A stretch of 64,000 bases of DNA from CAXMQZ01 sp963719055 (GCA_963719055.1 CAVRAU010000031.1:1-64000); one strand, 5' to 3'; counted from the stretch's first letter, positions 8,821-19,193 are shown. Numbers and translations: made by a program. Notes: generated by a model from the sequence alone, not told the origin.

Positions 8821-10626
8821 ATGAGTCGAGACTCGCGCCAGGACCTGAGAAATGTCGCCATCGTCGCCCATGTGGATCATGGCAAAACGACGCTCGTCGA
8901 TGCCCTGCTCTGGCAAAGCGGCATTTTTCGGGACAACGAGAGTGTGGCCGAGCGCGTGATGGACTCCATCGACCTGGAGCGGGAGAAGGGGATCACCATC
9001 ATGGCCAAGAACACGGCCGTGAACTATCGCGATATCCACATCAATATCGTCGACACCCCTGGCCACGCCGATTTTGGCGGTGAGGTGGAGCGAACGCTGA
9101 AGCTCGTGGATGGTGTCCTGTTGCTCGTCGACGCGAGCGAGGGTCCCCTACCGCAAACCCGGTTCGTCCTGGGCAAGGCCCTCGAAGCCAAGCTGCCCCC
9201 CATTGTCGTCATCAACAAAATCGATCGTGCCGATGCCCGGGTGAGCGAGGTGCTCGACGAGATCTACGACCTGTTTATCGATCTCGATGCTGACGAATCG
9301 CTGCTCGACTTTCCGGTGCTCTACGCCAACGCCAGAGCCGGGATCTGTCGCCGAACTCCAGACGGTCCCGACGAGACCCTGGAACCGCTCTTCGAGCAGA
9401 TCGTCGAGGCGGTACCGCCACCGACTTTCGATCCCGAGATGCCTCTGCAGGTTCTGATCACCAGTCTGGACTACGACGACTATATCGGCCGTCTCGCTTT
9501 GGGAAGAGTGATCAGCGGTACTCTGGCGAAGGGACAGGACGTGGTCGCCAGCCTTCCCAACGGCAAACCCAAGCCCCTACGAATCTCCACTCTCTACGGA
9601 TTCGAGGGACTGCGCCGCCGCGAGATCGAGAGCGCTTCGGCGGGAGATCTGGTGGCCGTTGCAGGCTTTGATGACTTCACTATCGGGGAGACGCTCTGTG
9701 ACCCCGAGGACCCTCGCCCCCTGCCCCCGCTCAAGGTCGGTGAACCGACTCTGTCGATGCTCTTTGCGGTGAACACCTCTCCCATGGCAGGGCGAGAAGG
9801 CGAGCACGTCACCTCGCGCAAACTCAAGGAGCGACTGGAAAAGGAGGTCCTGACCAACGTCGCCATTCGCGTCGAGCCCACCGACTCGGCCGACTCCTTC
9901 AAGGTCTCGGGTCGCGGCGAGCTGCAGCTGGCCATTCTGATCGAGATGATTCGTCGCGAGGGCTTCGAGCTGGCCGCCGGCAAGCCAGAGGTCGTCACCC
10001 GGACGCTGGACGGTGTCCTCCACGAACCCATGGAAATCCTGGTCGTCGACTGTCCCGAAGAGTACGTCGGCGTCGTCACGCAAAAGGTAGGCACCCGCCG
10101 GGGAAGGATGATGCACATGGTCAATCACGGTACCGGCCGCGTGCGTATCGAGTTTCGCATCCCTTCTCGGGGTCTTATCGGCTTTCGCACCGAGTTCCTC
10201 ACCGAGACCCGTGGCACGGGAATTCTCAACCAGCTCTTCGATGGTTGGGAGCCCTGGCAAGGCGAGATTACCCAGAGGGTCACGGGCACCCTGGTGGCAG
10301 ATCGCCCGGGTAGAACCACGGCCTACGCCATCGAGCATCTCCAGCCACGGGGCACGCTCTTTGTCGGGCCAGGTGAAGAGGTCTATGAGGGCATGATCGT
10401 GGGAGAGAACTCGCGCCCCAACGATCTGGACGTCAACATCACCAAGGAGAAGAAACTCACCAACATGCGGGCGGCGTCGGCGGACGAGCTCGTCCGCCTG
10501 GTACCCCCTCGACTGCTCAACCTCGAACAGTCCATCGAGTTCATCAAGGAAGACGAGTTCGTGGAGATCACGCCCAAGGCCATCCGGCTTCGCAAGAAGG
10601 CTCTCACGGCCAACCAAAGAAAATAG
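8821..10626 (+). CDS. typA: Ribosome-binding GTPase TypA/BipA
   Basis: 601 residues, normal length for TypA. It is a translational GTPase related to EF-G that acts on ribosomes under stress and at low temperature. G1 is AHVDHGKTTL, G2 lies in EKGITIMAKN, G3 is DTPGHADF, G4 is NKIDR and G5 is in the segment VLYANARAG, where the usual SA is NA. Domains II, III and V and the TypA-specific C-terminal domain follow (GRGELQLAILIE, RGRMMHM, RGLIGFRTEFLT). The gene begins at the ATG at 8821, diverging from the cold-shock gene; both fit a low-temperature translation role. There is a 38-base gap to the next gene. Confidence 0.97.
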   Translation: MSRDSRQDLRNVAIVAHVDHGKTTLVDALLWQSGIFRDNESVAERVMDSIDLEREKGITIMAKNTAVNYRDIHINIVDTPGHADFGGEVERTLKLVDGVLLLVDASEGPLPQTRFVLGKALEAKLPPIVVINKIDRADARVSEVLDEIYDLFIDLDADESLLDFPVLYANARAGICRRTPDGPDETLEPLFEQIVEAVPPPTFDPEMPLQVLITSLDYDDYIGRLALGRVISGTLAKGQDVVASLPNGKPKPLRISTLYGFEGLRRREIESASAGDLVAVAGFDDFTIGETLCDPEDPRPLPPLKVGEPTLSMLFAVNTSPMAGREGEHVTSRKLKERLEKEVLTNVAIRVEPTDSADSFKVSGRGELQLAILIEMIRREGFELAAGKPEVVTRTLDGVLHEPMEILVVDCPEEYVGVVTQKVGTRRGRMMHMVNHGTGRVRIEFRIPSRGLIGFRTEFLTETRGTGILNQLFDGWEPWQGEITQRVTGTLVADRPGRTTAYAIEHLQPRGTLFVGPGEEVYEGMIVGENSRPNDLDVNITKEKKLTNMRAASADELVRLVPPRLLNLEQSIEFIKEDEFVEITPKAIRLRKKALTANQRK

Positions 10627-10664
10627 AGCTGGCAGGCCTCCATCGCCGCGGTAAGCTTCGTTCC

Positions 10665-11975
10665 ATGCCTCCACCCTGGCCCCTGAAGTTCCGGCCTTCT
10701 TGGATGGGTCGAACGCTGCTTCTGTTGGCAGTTATTGCCGCACCCTGGATCCTTGTCGCTGCGGCAGATCAAGCGTCCTCAAGCTCCGCAGATCTTCAGC
10801 GGCTCTACGACCAACGCGATTTCTTCGCGCTGCGCGATTCCCTGGAGCGGTTGCCGGATCTGAAGACCGGATCCGCCGAGTTGCGGTTCTTCAAGGCCGC
10901 TACCCAACAGGCATTCAACCAACCCGCCGCTGCCAACGAGACCATCAGGTCCTTGTTGACCGAACATGGCCTCGAAGCAGGCTTGTTTCTGCAGCTGCGC
11001 GATCTGCAACTGACGAACCACCTCCGCCTGCATCGCTACGGAGCTGCCTTGGAGTCCGCCGAGGCCATCCTTTCGGAGCTCCCAGAGGATTCCGGCTCTC
11101 CGGTGGGATCCGAAGTTCGCGGCAAGCTGCCGCTACTGCAAGCTCTGGCCAATGTGCCTCCCCAGGAGACGGAGATTCGGGGTCCCATTCGACTCGCCCT
11201 GGGTCAAACTCGCCGAGTGCCCTTGAAGATTCAAGGCACCGAGTACGCGTTTGCGCTCGACACCGGAGCCAACTTCTCCGTCATCATGAGATCCGAGGCC
11301 CAGAAACTGGGTCTGGAGATCCGACCCGTCGATCTGGTGATCTCCACTTCGACAGCCCACACGGTGACGGGAGACGTCACCGTGGCCCGCGACGTCGAAA
11401 TCGGCAAGATTCGCTACCGCAACGTCGTCTTCCTGGTGCTGCCAGACGAGTCGCTCTCCTTTCCAGACGGCCAGCAGATCCCGGGCCTGGTGGGTTTTCC
11501 TCTCGTAGACGCCATGGGCGAAGTCCGATTTCGTCGGGACGACGTCATGGAAGTCCCCCACAAACCGCAGCGACGGCCGCAGCAGAATCTAGCCTTGAAC
11601 GGCCTCGAACCCCTCGTTCAGGTCCGCTACGGCAAGGACAACCTGCTCTGTCGATTGGATACGGGTGCAAGCCAAACGGTGTTCTATGAGCCCTTCTTTC
11701 GCAGATACCAGGAGCGGATCGAATCGTCCGGACACCGGATCACCGCCGAGGCGACGGGCGTGGGTGGAACCCAGGAGATTCCCGCCTACCGCTTGCCCAG
11801 AGTGGCCCTGACCATCGCCTCGGCAGGCGTCAACCTCCGTCGGGTCGAGGTCTACACCCGGCCCATTCGCCCGCCAGAGGAGAACTACCTTGACTGCAAT
11901 GTGGGTCTCGACGCCTTCGCCAAGTTTCGCTCCTACACGATCAACTTCCGGGACATGTCCCTCGTCTTGAATTAG
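10665..11975 (+). CDS. Exported protein with two retropepsin-like aspartyl protease domains
   Basis: 436 residues. A signal or anchor segment (TLLLLAVIAAPWILVAAA, residues about 17-34) precedes a helical, TPR-like region to about residue 160. Two consecutive aspartyl-protease domains follow, each with its own catalytic triad: LDTGANFSVI (about residue 205) and LDTGASQTVF (about residue 332). Retropepsins normally act as homodimers. Having two copies in one chain suggests an intramolecular pair, as in pepsins, or two separate sites. It fits the Asp_protease_2 (PF13650) group. The substrate is unknown. The upstream gene is typA, and nothing in the sequence ties the two functionally. Confidence 0.83.
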   Translation: MPPPWPLKFRPSWMGRTLLLLAVIAAPWILVAAADQASSSSADLQRLYDQRDFFALRDSLERLPDLKTGSAELRFFKAATQQAFNQPAAANETIRSLLTEHGLEAGLFLQLRDLQLTNHLRLHRYGAALESAEAILSELPEDSGSPVGSEVRGKLPLLQALANVPPQETEIRGPIRLALGQTRRVPLKIQGTEYAFALDTGANFSVIMRSEAQKLGLEIRPVDLVISTSTAHTVTGDVTVARDVEIGKIRYRNVVFLVLPDESLSFPDGQQIPGLVGFPLVDAMGEVRFRRDDVMEVPHKPQRRPQQNLALNGLEPLVQVRYGKDNLLCRLDTGASQTVFYEPFFRRYQERIESSGHRITAEATGVGGTQEIPAYRLPRVALTIASAGVNLRRVEVYTRPIRPPEENYLDCNVGLDAFAKFRSYTINFRDMSLVLN

Positions 11976-12069
11976 CGCCCCCTCGCGACTGGCGCCCGCA
12001 TATGCGAAGCCCGTATGCTCACGGGTACCCGGGTAGCGAAGGTCCTCGACCCGGCAGGAGGGAAATTCA

Positions 12070-15000
12070 ATGCGTCACAAGAGACCCTTTGTATTCGCTG
12101 CTCTGTCGATCCTGACGATCGGCACTTGCGGCACGGTTGCCGCCGGGGCCGAGAACCAAGACCCCCTGGAAAACCTCGAGTACCGACTCATCGGACCGGC
12201 CGCCGGTGGACGAGTCAGCCGGGTGGCCGGTGTCGATGGCGATCCGTCGACCTACTACGCGGCCAGCGCCTCAGGGGGTGTGTGGAAGTCGGTGAACGGC
12301 GGTCTGGAGTGGAAACCCATCTTCGACAAGCAGCCGGTCTCTTCCACCGGATCCATCGCGGTGGCTCCTTCCGATCCCAACGTCGTCTATGTGGGAGCCG
12401 GCGAGGCCAACCCGCGGGGCAATGTCGCCGAGGGCAACGGGATCTACCGATCCACCGATGCCGGCAAGACCTGGAGCCATGTCTGGCAGCAGGAAGGACA
12501 GATCGGGACGATGGCTGTCCATCCCCACGATCCGGATATCGCCTTCGCCGCCGTGCTAGGAAGCATTTTCGGACCCAATTCCGAGCGCGGGATCTACCGC
12601 ACTCGAGACGGCGGTGCCACCTGGGAGCGGGTTCTCTTTCAGGATGAGGACACGGGTGCTTCCGACGTGGCATTCGACCCGGCCAACCCGCGGATTCTGT
12701 TTGCCGGCTTTTGGCAGGCACGTCGTTTTCCATGGGGAATGACCAGCGGGGGTCCGGGGAGCGGTCTGCACATCTCTCGCGACGGTGGGGACACCTGGAA
12801 GAGGCTGGAAGGCAAGGGTCTACCCGAGGGAATCTGGGGACGCGTCGGCGTCCGAGTGGCACCCAATGACCCGAGTCGCGTCTACGCCATCATCGAAGCA
12901 GAAGAAGGAGGTCTCTTTCGTTCGGACGACGGTGGTGACTCCTGGACTCGAGTCAACGCCAGCCGCGGAGTTCGCCAGCGCGCCTGGTACTACAGCACTC
13001 TCACCATCGATCCCAACAACGCCGAGGTCGTCTGGTTCCCACAGGTACCCATGCTCAAGACCTCCGACGGTGGCAAGACCATCCGCAACGTCCAAGGTGG
13101 CGGCTGGGACTATCACGATGTGTGGATCGACAGTCAGAACTCCAAGCGGATGATCATCGGTAGTGATGCTGGTGTCTCTCTGTCCTGGGATGGGGGCGAA
13201 ACGTGGCATCGACCCGCCCTGCCTCTCTCCCAGCTCTACCACATCAATACCGACACCCAGACGCCCTACAGGGTGATGGGAACTCTGCAGGATTACGGCA
13301 CACTCTCGGGTCCCAGCAACAGCCTCCATGGGGGTGGAGTCCACCTGTCCGATTGGCACCAAGTGGGCGGCGGCGAGGCCGGACACATCGCAGCGGACCC
13401 GACCGATCCCAACATCGTCTGGGCAGGCGAGTACCTCGGATTCATCTCTCGCTACGACCACCGCACCGGCCAGGCACCCCACGTCGGCATCTTCCCCGAG
13501 AATGGGTCGGGACATGGCGTTGGCGACCTGCGATACCGGTTCCAATGGACCTCGCCCATCCTGATCTCGCCGCACGATCCCAAGGCGGTCTATCACGCCG
13601 GCAACATCCTCTTTCGCACCCGGGACGGCGGGCAGACCTGGCAGGCCATGAGTCCCGATCTGACTCGCAACGACAAGTCGAAACAACTGTGGTCTGGAGG
13701 TCCCCTCACCGGGGACAACACCGGAGTCGAGTTCTACTCCACTATCTTCTCGGTGGCGGAGTCGCCCCTGGAGAAGGGGGTCGTCTGGACAGGTAGCGAC
13801 GATGGTCTGGTGCACGTGACTCGGGACGATGGCGAGAACTGGCAGGATGTGACTCCGCCCGGGCTTCCCGAGTGGGGGACCGTGGCGGGGATCGAAGCCT
13901 CGCGCTGGGATACCGGGACCGCCTACGTGGTCGTCGACGCCCATCGGCTCGATGACGAAACACCGTACCTATGGAAGACCACCGACTACGGGGCCTCCTG
14001 GAAGTCGCTGACCCGAGGGCTCGATTCCGAGATCTATCTCCACGTCGTCCGAGAAGACACCCAACTCCAGGGAATGCTCTATCTGGGCACCGAACGGGAG
14101 GTCCAGTACACCCTCGATGACGGCGCGAGTTGGAGATCCTTGAAGCTCGACATGCCGACCGTGGCGGTCCACGATCTCAAGGTTCACCACGACGATCTCG
14201 TGGTCGGCACCATGGGGCGATCGATCTGGATTCTCGACGATCTGACCCCGGTTCGCGAAATGAGCCAGGAAATCCTCGACTCACCGGCGCATCTATTTCG
14301 GCCACTCTCCACCATCCGCTGGCGATACGCCTCTTCTCCTGCCGGATCACCAGCTGGATCCGGGGCCAACCCTCCTCGGGGCGCCTTGCTCACCTACTTC
14401 CTCGCCGAGGAACCCAAGGAAGAGATCACGATCCAGATTCTCGACTCCGACGGAGAAGTGATTCGGACCCTGAGCAGTAAGGCAAAACCCAGGATTCTCG
14501 ATGAGACTCATCCAGATGTGCGAGAGGGCTCGAAGAACGAACCGGATCTCACCGCCAAGGCCGGTCTCAACCGGTCCGCCTGGGATCTGCGGATCGACGG
14601 CGCCGACGAGATCCCAGGTGCCGTCATCGACATCGGCAGTCCGCGCTACGGTCCTCTGTCCCTGCCCGGTGACTACACGGTGCGGCTGATCGTGGGCGAA
14701 CAGAGCGCCGATCAGCCCCTCCTGATCACGGCCGATCCCCGAGCCGAGCTCGATCTCACCGCTCTGAGCCAGCACCTGGACTTCCAGATCAAGATTCGAG
14801 ATCAGCTTTCCCAGATCGCCAAGATGGTGCGCACGATCCGAGCCGTGCGTGATCAGATCGCCGCCCGCGACCAGCTCCTGCAGGACAATCCTGACGCTGT
14901 GGATCTTCTCGCGATGGGACACGACCTCGTGACCCGTCTCAATGAGATCGAGGAGAAGCTGCACAACCCCCACGCCGAGGTCTCCTACGACATCCTGGCT

Positions 15001-15225
15001 GGCCGCCACGGAGGGGCGCAGCTCTACTCGCGCCTCTGCTGGCTCTTCGAAGGCACGCGCGAGCACGACTCGGCACCGACCCAGGGAATGATGGAGGTCG
15101 GCGCCGAGATGACTGCCGAGGTCGAAGCACAGAGAGCGGCGTTGGAGGAGATCTTGGGCGCCGGGGTGGAGGGGATCAACAAGCTCACGGTGGAGAAAGG
15201 GCTGCCATCGGTGATCACACGATAG
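12070..15225 (+). CDS. Exported BNR/VPS10-like beta-propeller protein
   Basis: 1051 residues, start at ATG 12070 with GGAGGGAAATTCA just upstream. After a signal peptide there are many BNR/Asp-box repeats spread over residues about 60-690, for example DAGKTWSH, DGGATWERV, DGGDTWKRL, DGGDSWTRV, DGGETWHRP, DGGQTWQAM, DDGENWQDV, DYGASWKSL and DDGASWRSL. These predict tandem beta-propellers of the sortilin/VPS10 type. A C-terminal portion (about 740-1050) has a beta-sandwich segment and a helical region rich in charged residues. Such proteins are often labelled 'glycosyl hydrolase', but no catalytic site can be recognised and the function is open. It is abundant in Acidobacteria as a secreted paralog family. 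Confidence 0.85.
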   Translation: MRHKRPFVFAALSILTIGTCGTVAAGAENQDPLENLEYRLIGPAAGGRVSRVAGVDGDPSTYYAASASGGVWKSVNGGLEWKPIFDKQPVSSTGSIAVAPSDPNVVYVGAGEANPRGNVAEGNGIYRSTDAGKTWSHVWQQEGQIGTMAVHPHDPDIAFAAVLGSIFGPNSERGIYRTRDGGATWERVLFQDEDTGASDVAFDPANPRILFAGFWQARRFPWGMTSGGPGSGLHISRDGGDTWKRLEGKGLPEGIWGRVGVRVAPNDPSRVYAIIEAEEGGLFRSDDGGDSWTRVNASRGVRQRAWYYSTLTIDPNNAEVVWFPQVPMLKTSDGGKTIRNVQGGGWDYHDVWIDSQNSKRMIIGSDAGVSLSWDGGETWHRPALPLSQLYHINTDTQTPYRVMGTLQDYGTLSGPSNSLHGGGVHLSDWHQVGGGEAGHIAADPTDPNIVWAGEYLGFISRYDHRTGQAPHVGIFPENGSGHGVGDLRYRFQWTSPILISPHDPKAVYHAGNILFRTRDGGQTWQAMSPDLTRNDKSKQLWSGGPLTGDNTGVEFYSTIFSVAESPLEKGVVWTGSDDGLVHVTRDDGENWQDVTPPGLPEWGTVAGIEASRWDTGTAYVVVDAHRLDDETPYLWKTTDYGASWKSLTRGLDSEIYLHVVREDTQLQGMLYLGTEREVQYTLDDGASWRSLKLDMPTVAVHDLKVHHDDLVVGTMGRSIWILDDLTPVREMSQEILDSPAHLFRPLSTIRWRYASSPAGSPAGSGANPPRGALLTYFLAEEPKEEITIQILDSDGEVIRTLSSKAKPRILDETHPDVREGSKNEPDLTAKAGLNRSAWDLRIDGADEIPGAVIDIGSPRYGPLSLPGDYTVRLIVGEQSADQPLLITADPRAELDLTALSQHLDFQIKIRDQLSQIAKMVRTIRAVRDQIAARDQLLQDNPDAVDLLAMGHDLVTRLNEIEEKLHNPHAEVSYDILAGRHGGAQLYSRLCWLFEGTREHDSAPTQGMMEVGAEMTAEVEAQRAALEEILGAGVEGINKLTVEKGLPSVITR

Positions 15226-15682
15226 GCGTCGACTCGCTCGCCGAAAGAGAGGAATGGCTGAGCCAAGCGGTCGAGCGCATCGGATCCCTGGATATCGACC
15301 AAGGCACCGGGGCTCCGCAGCGTCGGTTGACCGAGGCTGAGATGATCGAGGAAGCCACGGCCTGCCTGAGCGAGCTGTCCATCGATCAGTTCTCAGGCAC
15401 CGTTCTGGTGGCCAAGGGTCACGAGGTGCTGCTGGAGAAGGCGACCGGACTGGCCAGCCGCCGATACGCCATACCCAACAACATGGACACGCTGTTCAAT
15501 CTTGGTTCCATCAACAAGATCTTCACCAAGATCGGCATCGCCCAACTGGCGGCGCACCCGGTGTCAACGCCGCGCTCGAGATCGGCGATGAGTACACGAT
15601 CATCGTACTCTCCAACCTCGACCCTCCCAGAGCCAGCGATGTCGCTCGACACCTGAGAGAACTCGTCCAGGCGATCAACTGA
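15226..15682 (+). pseudogene. Class C beta-lactamase-like serine hydrolase, internal deletion
   Basis: Remnant of a penicillin-binding-protein-like serine hydrolase. The front part (FSGTVLVAKGHEVLLEKATGLASRR..., then LFNLGSINKIFTK with the SxxK pair of the active site) runs to about 15550. There it joins, in another frame, the normal C-terminal end of the same family (GAPGVNAALEIGDEYTIIVLSNLDPP and ARHLRELVQAIN, stop at 15680-15682). The middle of the protein, including the YxN and HxG motifs, is missing: several hundred residues by comparison with the family. The short sequence GGCG is shared at the join. No signal peptide is seen either, so the 5' end may also be incomplete. The frame upstream is open back into the end of the BNR gene. 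Confidence 0.75.
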
Positions 15683-15957
15683 CGACGATTCGCCTTCGTG
15701 ACTTCGACGAATCCTGCCTGATCCGGGCTCGCGCCCCGGCAAGACTCGTCGAATCGGACTCAGCGCTGTTCCGTTCCCTCCGACCGGGACCTACCCGGCA
15801 GGACCAGCCATAACCTATTTATTTACATTAATCTAAGAGGCACGCGATCGCCAGTGCCGGGGCCCAGAGTGCCTCTTGGCACGAACTCTGCTCTGTTCCT
15901 CTCCTGCTCAGACTAGTGGCTCCCTTCCATCACTGACCGAATCGAGAGGACAAGAAC

Positions 15958-16725
15958 ATGAAACGACTCATTCTCATTGTCACAACCATCACGCTGCTTC
16001 TGCCCCTGGCGGCTGGCGGCCAACAGAATCAGAATCAATACCAGTACCAAAATCAGAATCCGAATCAGAACCAGAACGGGGACCAGAACCGCAATCGATG
16101 CAGCCTGATCCCTCTCCTTCGCGATCTGCCCTATGAGGACCTGAATGAGAGGCAGATCGCCGATCTCGTCTTCATGCGCGAAGAGGAGAAGTTGGCTCGT
16201 GACGTCTATCTCTCCATGTACGAAGAGTGGGGGCTCAAGACCTTTCGCCAGATCGCCAGGGCCGAGAAGACCCATATGCGGGCCGTTCTCTATCACCTGA
16301 ACAAGTATGAGATCCCTGACCCGGCGGCGGGGAACGGTGTGGGTGTCTTCACCAATCCGGACCTGCAGGGGCTCTACGATGATCTGGTCTTGCTGGGAAT
16401 GCTCTCGGTCGGCGATGCTCTCGAGGTTGGTGCCTTCATCGAGGAGCTGGACATTCGAGACCTGCGGCGGGCTCTCGTGAGCAGCGACGTTGTCACCGCC
16501 CACGTGGACCTGCAGATGCTCTACCAGAATCTGCTGAAGGGATCCCGCAACCACCTGCGTGCCTTCCACAAGAAGCTGACACGCCTCGGGATCGTCTACG
16601 ATCCGCAGTTCCTCACCCAGGAGGACTACGACGCAATCGTCGACTCACCCAAGGAGAAGGGCGTCGTGGATGCCAGCGGCGAGTATCTCTGCGGTGGCCA
16701 GGGCAAGCGCCTGGGCGCCGGCTGA
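15958..16725 (+). CDS. DUF2202 (ferritin-like) exported protein with Asn/Gln-rich N-terminus
   Basis: 255 residues, ATG at 15958 after GAGAGGA. A signal peptide (LILIVTTITLLLPLAAG) is followed by a 25-residue tract made almost only of Gln, Asn and Tyr, and then the DUF2202 domain. The domain has two Glu/His-bearing helical motifs, REEEKLARDVYLSMYEEWG and ARAEKTHMRAVLYHLNKY, the pattern of a di-iron ferritin-like fold. The function is not established. The 275 bases upstream (15683-15957) hold no gene I can support; they include an AT-rich patch near 15812-15835 that probably carries its promoter. Confidence 0.88.
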   Translation: MKRLILIVTTITLLLPLAAGGQQNQNQYQYQNQNPNQNQNGDQNRNRCSLIPLLRDLPYEDLNERQIADLVFMREEEKLARDVYLSMYEEWGLKTFRQIARAEKTHMRAVLYHLNKYEIPDPAAGNGVGVFTNPDLQGLYDDLVLLGMLSVGDALEVGAFIEELDIRDLRRALVSSDVVTAHVDLQMLYQNLLKGSRNHLRAFHKKLTRLGIVYDPQFLTQEDYDAIVDSPKEKGVVDASGEYLCGGQGKRLGAG

Positions 16726-16735
16726 CCAACGCGGG

Positions 16736-16812
16736 TGCCGGGTTGCAGGTTGGCGGGATCGTCCTCCTTTCAGACGCCCAGCCCCCCCGACGTCTGACCC
16801 TGCAGCCCGGCA
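16736..16812. terminator. Large nested stem-loop between convergent genes
   Basis: Outer arms TGCCGGGTTGCAGG (16736-16749) and CCTGCAGCCCGGCA (16799-16812) pair over 14 bases with one G-U. Inside, CAGACG (16771-16776) pairs with CGTCTG (16791-16796). It lies exactly between the convergent DUF2202 and glycyl-radical-enzyme genes. There is no U tract, so termination is inferred from position and structure. Confidence 0.45.
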
Positions 16813-16824
16813 TTCCTCTCACCG

Positions 16825-19188
16825 CTAGAAGGAATCGTGCTCCGTGCGGGTGATGATCTCTTCCTGAAGCTCATCCGACAGATCGCAGAAGTAGTCGCTG
16901 TACCCGGCCACCCGGACGATCAGGTCCCGGTGGTCGGCTCGGGTCCTGCTGGGCCTCTCGCAAGGTGTCGGCGCTGACGACGTTGAACTGGACGTGATGC
17001 CCGTCCATCTTGAAGTAGCTGCGCACCAGCTGCGCGAGATGCTCGATCCCTTCATCGCCTGCCACCAGCGACGGATGTGAACTTCATGTTGAGCAGGGTG
17101 CCGCCGGTCTTCACGTGATCCATCTTGGCCGCCGACTTGAGAACGGCGGTGGGACCCTGGCGGTCGCTACCCTGCACGGGTGAGATCCCCTCCGAGACCG
17201 GCTGACCGGCGTGACGGCCATCGGGGGTCGCGCCCAGTCACGGCGCCAAAGTAGACGTGGCAGGTGGTGGGGAGCATTTCCAGCCTGTAGGTGCCGCCCT
17301 TGGCGGTGGGCCGGCCATCGATGGCTTCGAGGGTGATCTGGAAGACCTTCTTCATCAAGTCGTCTGCGTAGTCGTCGTCATTGCCGTACTTGTGGGTGCG
17401 GTTGAGAAATCGTTGGCGAAGAGGCTCGCTATCCGCGAAATCCTTCCGGAGAATTTCGACCAACTCCTCGAGACCCACCTGACCGGTTTCGAACACAGCG
17501 TCCTTGATCGCCGAGAGGCTATCGGTGATGGTGCCGATGCCCACGGCCTGGATAAAGGTGTTGTTGTAGCGCGCCCCGCCGGCGTTGTAGTCCCGGCCGT
17601 TGGCGATGCAGTCGTCGATCAAGACCGATAGGAACGGTGCCGGCATCTCGCGAGCGTAGATCCGTTCGATGATCTGGTTGCCACGGATCTTCACATCGAT
17701 GAAGTGGCGCAGTTGCCGATGGAAGGCATCGAACAGTTTCTCGAAGCTATCGAGATCCGCCAACTGGCCAGTACGGGGGCCCAATTGGCGATGGGTCCGC
17801 GGATCCAGGCCATTGTGCAGCGCCAACTCGAGCACCTTGGACAGATTGAAGTAGCCGGTGAGGATGTAGGCCTCTTTGCCAAAAGCCCCGACCTCGACAC
17901 AGCCGCTGCAACCCCCTGCGCGGGCATCCTCCAGTGTCTTGCCCTGACGGATCTGCTCTTCAACGACCGCGTCCGCGTTGAAGATGGACGGGAATCCGTA
18001 GCCCTTGCGGATGACCCGCAACGCATGCTCCAGCAAGAGATCGGGGGTCTTGCGCGACAGCTGGATATTCGAGCTGGGTTGGAGCAGGTGCATCTCGTCG
18101 ATGATCTCCAGCAACATGTGGGAGATCTCGTTCGAGCCATCCGCTCCATCGGTCAGCAAGCCACCGATATTGATGTTGGCGAAATCCGTGTAGGTACCGC
18201 TTTCGGCCGCGGTGACCCCCACCTTGGGTGGCGCTGGATGGTTGTTGAATTTGATGAAGAAGGCCTCGAGAAGCTCCTTGGCACTTTCCCGGGTCAGAGT
18301 GTCGGCCTCCAGTCCCTGCTCGTAGAAGGGCAATAGATGTTGATCCAAATGCCCCGGATTGAAGGCGTCCCAGCCATTGAGCTCGGTGATCACGGCGAGG
18401 TGACAGAACCAGTAGTACTGCAGAGCTTCCTGGAAGTCGCGGGGAGGGCCCGCCGGCACCTGCCGGCAGACGGCGGCGATCTTCTCCAACTCGCGCCGAC
18501 GCTCGTCATCTTCCTCTAACTCGGCCAACTGCTCCGCCAGCTCGGCATGCCGGACCGCGAACAGAATGACAGCGTCACAGGCGATATCCATCGCCCGCAG
18601 GGCTTCCTGCTTATCCTGGGCGTCGGGGTCCTCGGCAAAGTCGAGCCCTGCCAACGAGGCCGCGATATCCAGTCTGAAGTCCATCATTCCCTTGTAGTAG
18701 ATCTTGTCGTCGAGCACCGTGTGACCTGGCGCCCGCTGTTCCATGAACTCGGTGAAGATTCCCGCTTCGTAGGCCTGGTGCCATTCGTCCGGCAGAGCGG
18801 CGAACAGACGGTTCCTCAAAGAACGTCCCTGCCAGTAGGGAATCACTTCTTCCTCGTAGGCCGCGAGACACTCCTCGGGGACGCCATAGCTCGTCTTGGG
18901 TCGCGAATCCAGAATGCGTAGATCCTCGAGGCTGTGGCAGGTGAGCTCCGGATAGGTCGGTACAGCCTTCGGCTTGGGCCCCCTTTCGCCGACAATGAGC
19001 TCGGTTGGCCCCAGATAGAGGGTTTTGTGCTCGCACAGATATCGGAACGCCAAGGCACGCATCACCGGCACGGAGTGCTTGCCCAGCTCGGCCTGATAGA
19101 AACGTGTCAGAAGCTCAGCCCGTTCGCTGGAAATGGAGGGCTCGGCCTCGAGGCTCACCTCACGCAGCTTTCGTGTCCGGTCGTTCAT
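16825..19188 (-). CDS. Glycyl radical enzyme, trans-4-hydroxyproline dehydratase (HypD)-like (frameshifted 3' end)
   Basis: Member of the pyruvate formate-lyase superfamily that does radical chemistry after activation by the adjacent activase. The first 660 residues are intact and closely follow HypD-type enzymes: EFMEQRAPGHT, TYTDFANINIGG, the thiyl-radical loop GGCSGCVEVGAFGKEAY, and GGARYNNTFIQAVGIGT. The radical-bearing glycine motif RVAGYSDYF and the ending EEIITRTEH are present near 16830-16900, but the last 400 bases change frame at about 17230, 17090 and 16945. The Cys-x-Glu (CVE) after the thiyl cysteine and the PGHT histidine favour a hydroxyproline dehydratase or similar dehydratase over pyruvate formate-lyase. 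No pyrroline-5-carboxylate reductase gene is nearby, so the substrate is not proven. It requires anoxic conditions. Confidence 0.82.
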
Positions 19189-19193
19189 GGCTT

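Noticed and set aside
9577..10674. A 365-codon minus-strand frame opposite typA
   Set aside because: typA is complete with all GTPase motifs; the antisense frame has no family likeness or ribosome-binding site.
12820..13944. A 374-codon minus-strand frame opposite the BNR protein
   Set aside because: Reverse complement of Asp-box repeats; no independent evidence for a gene.
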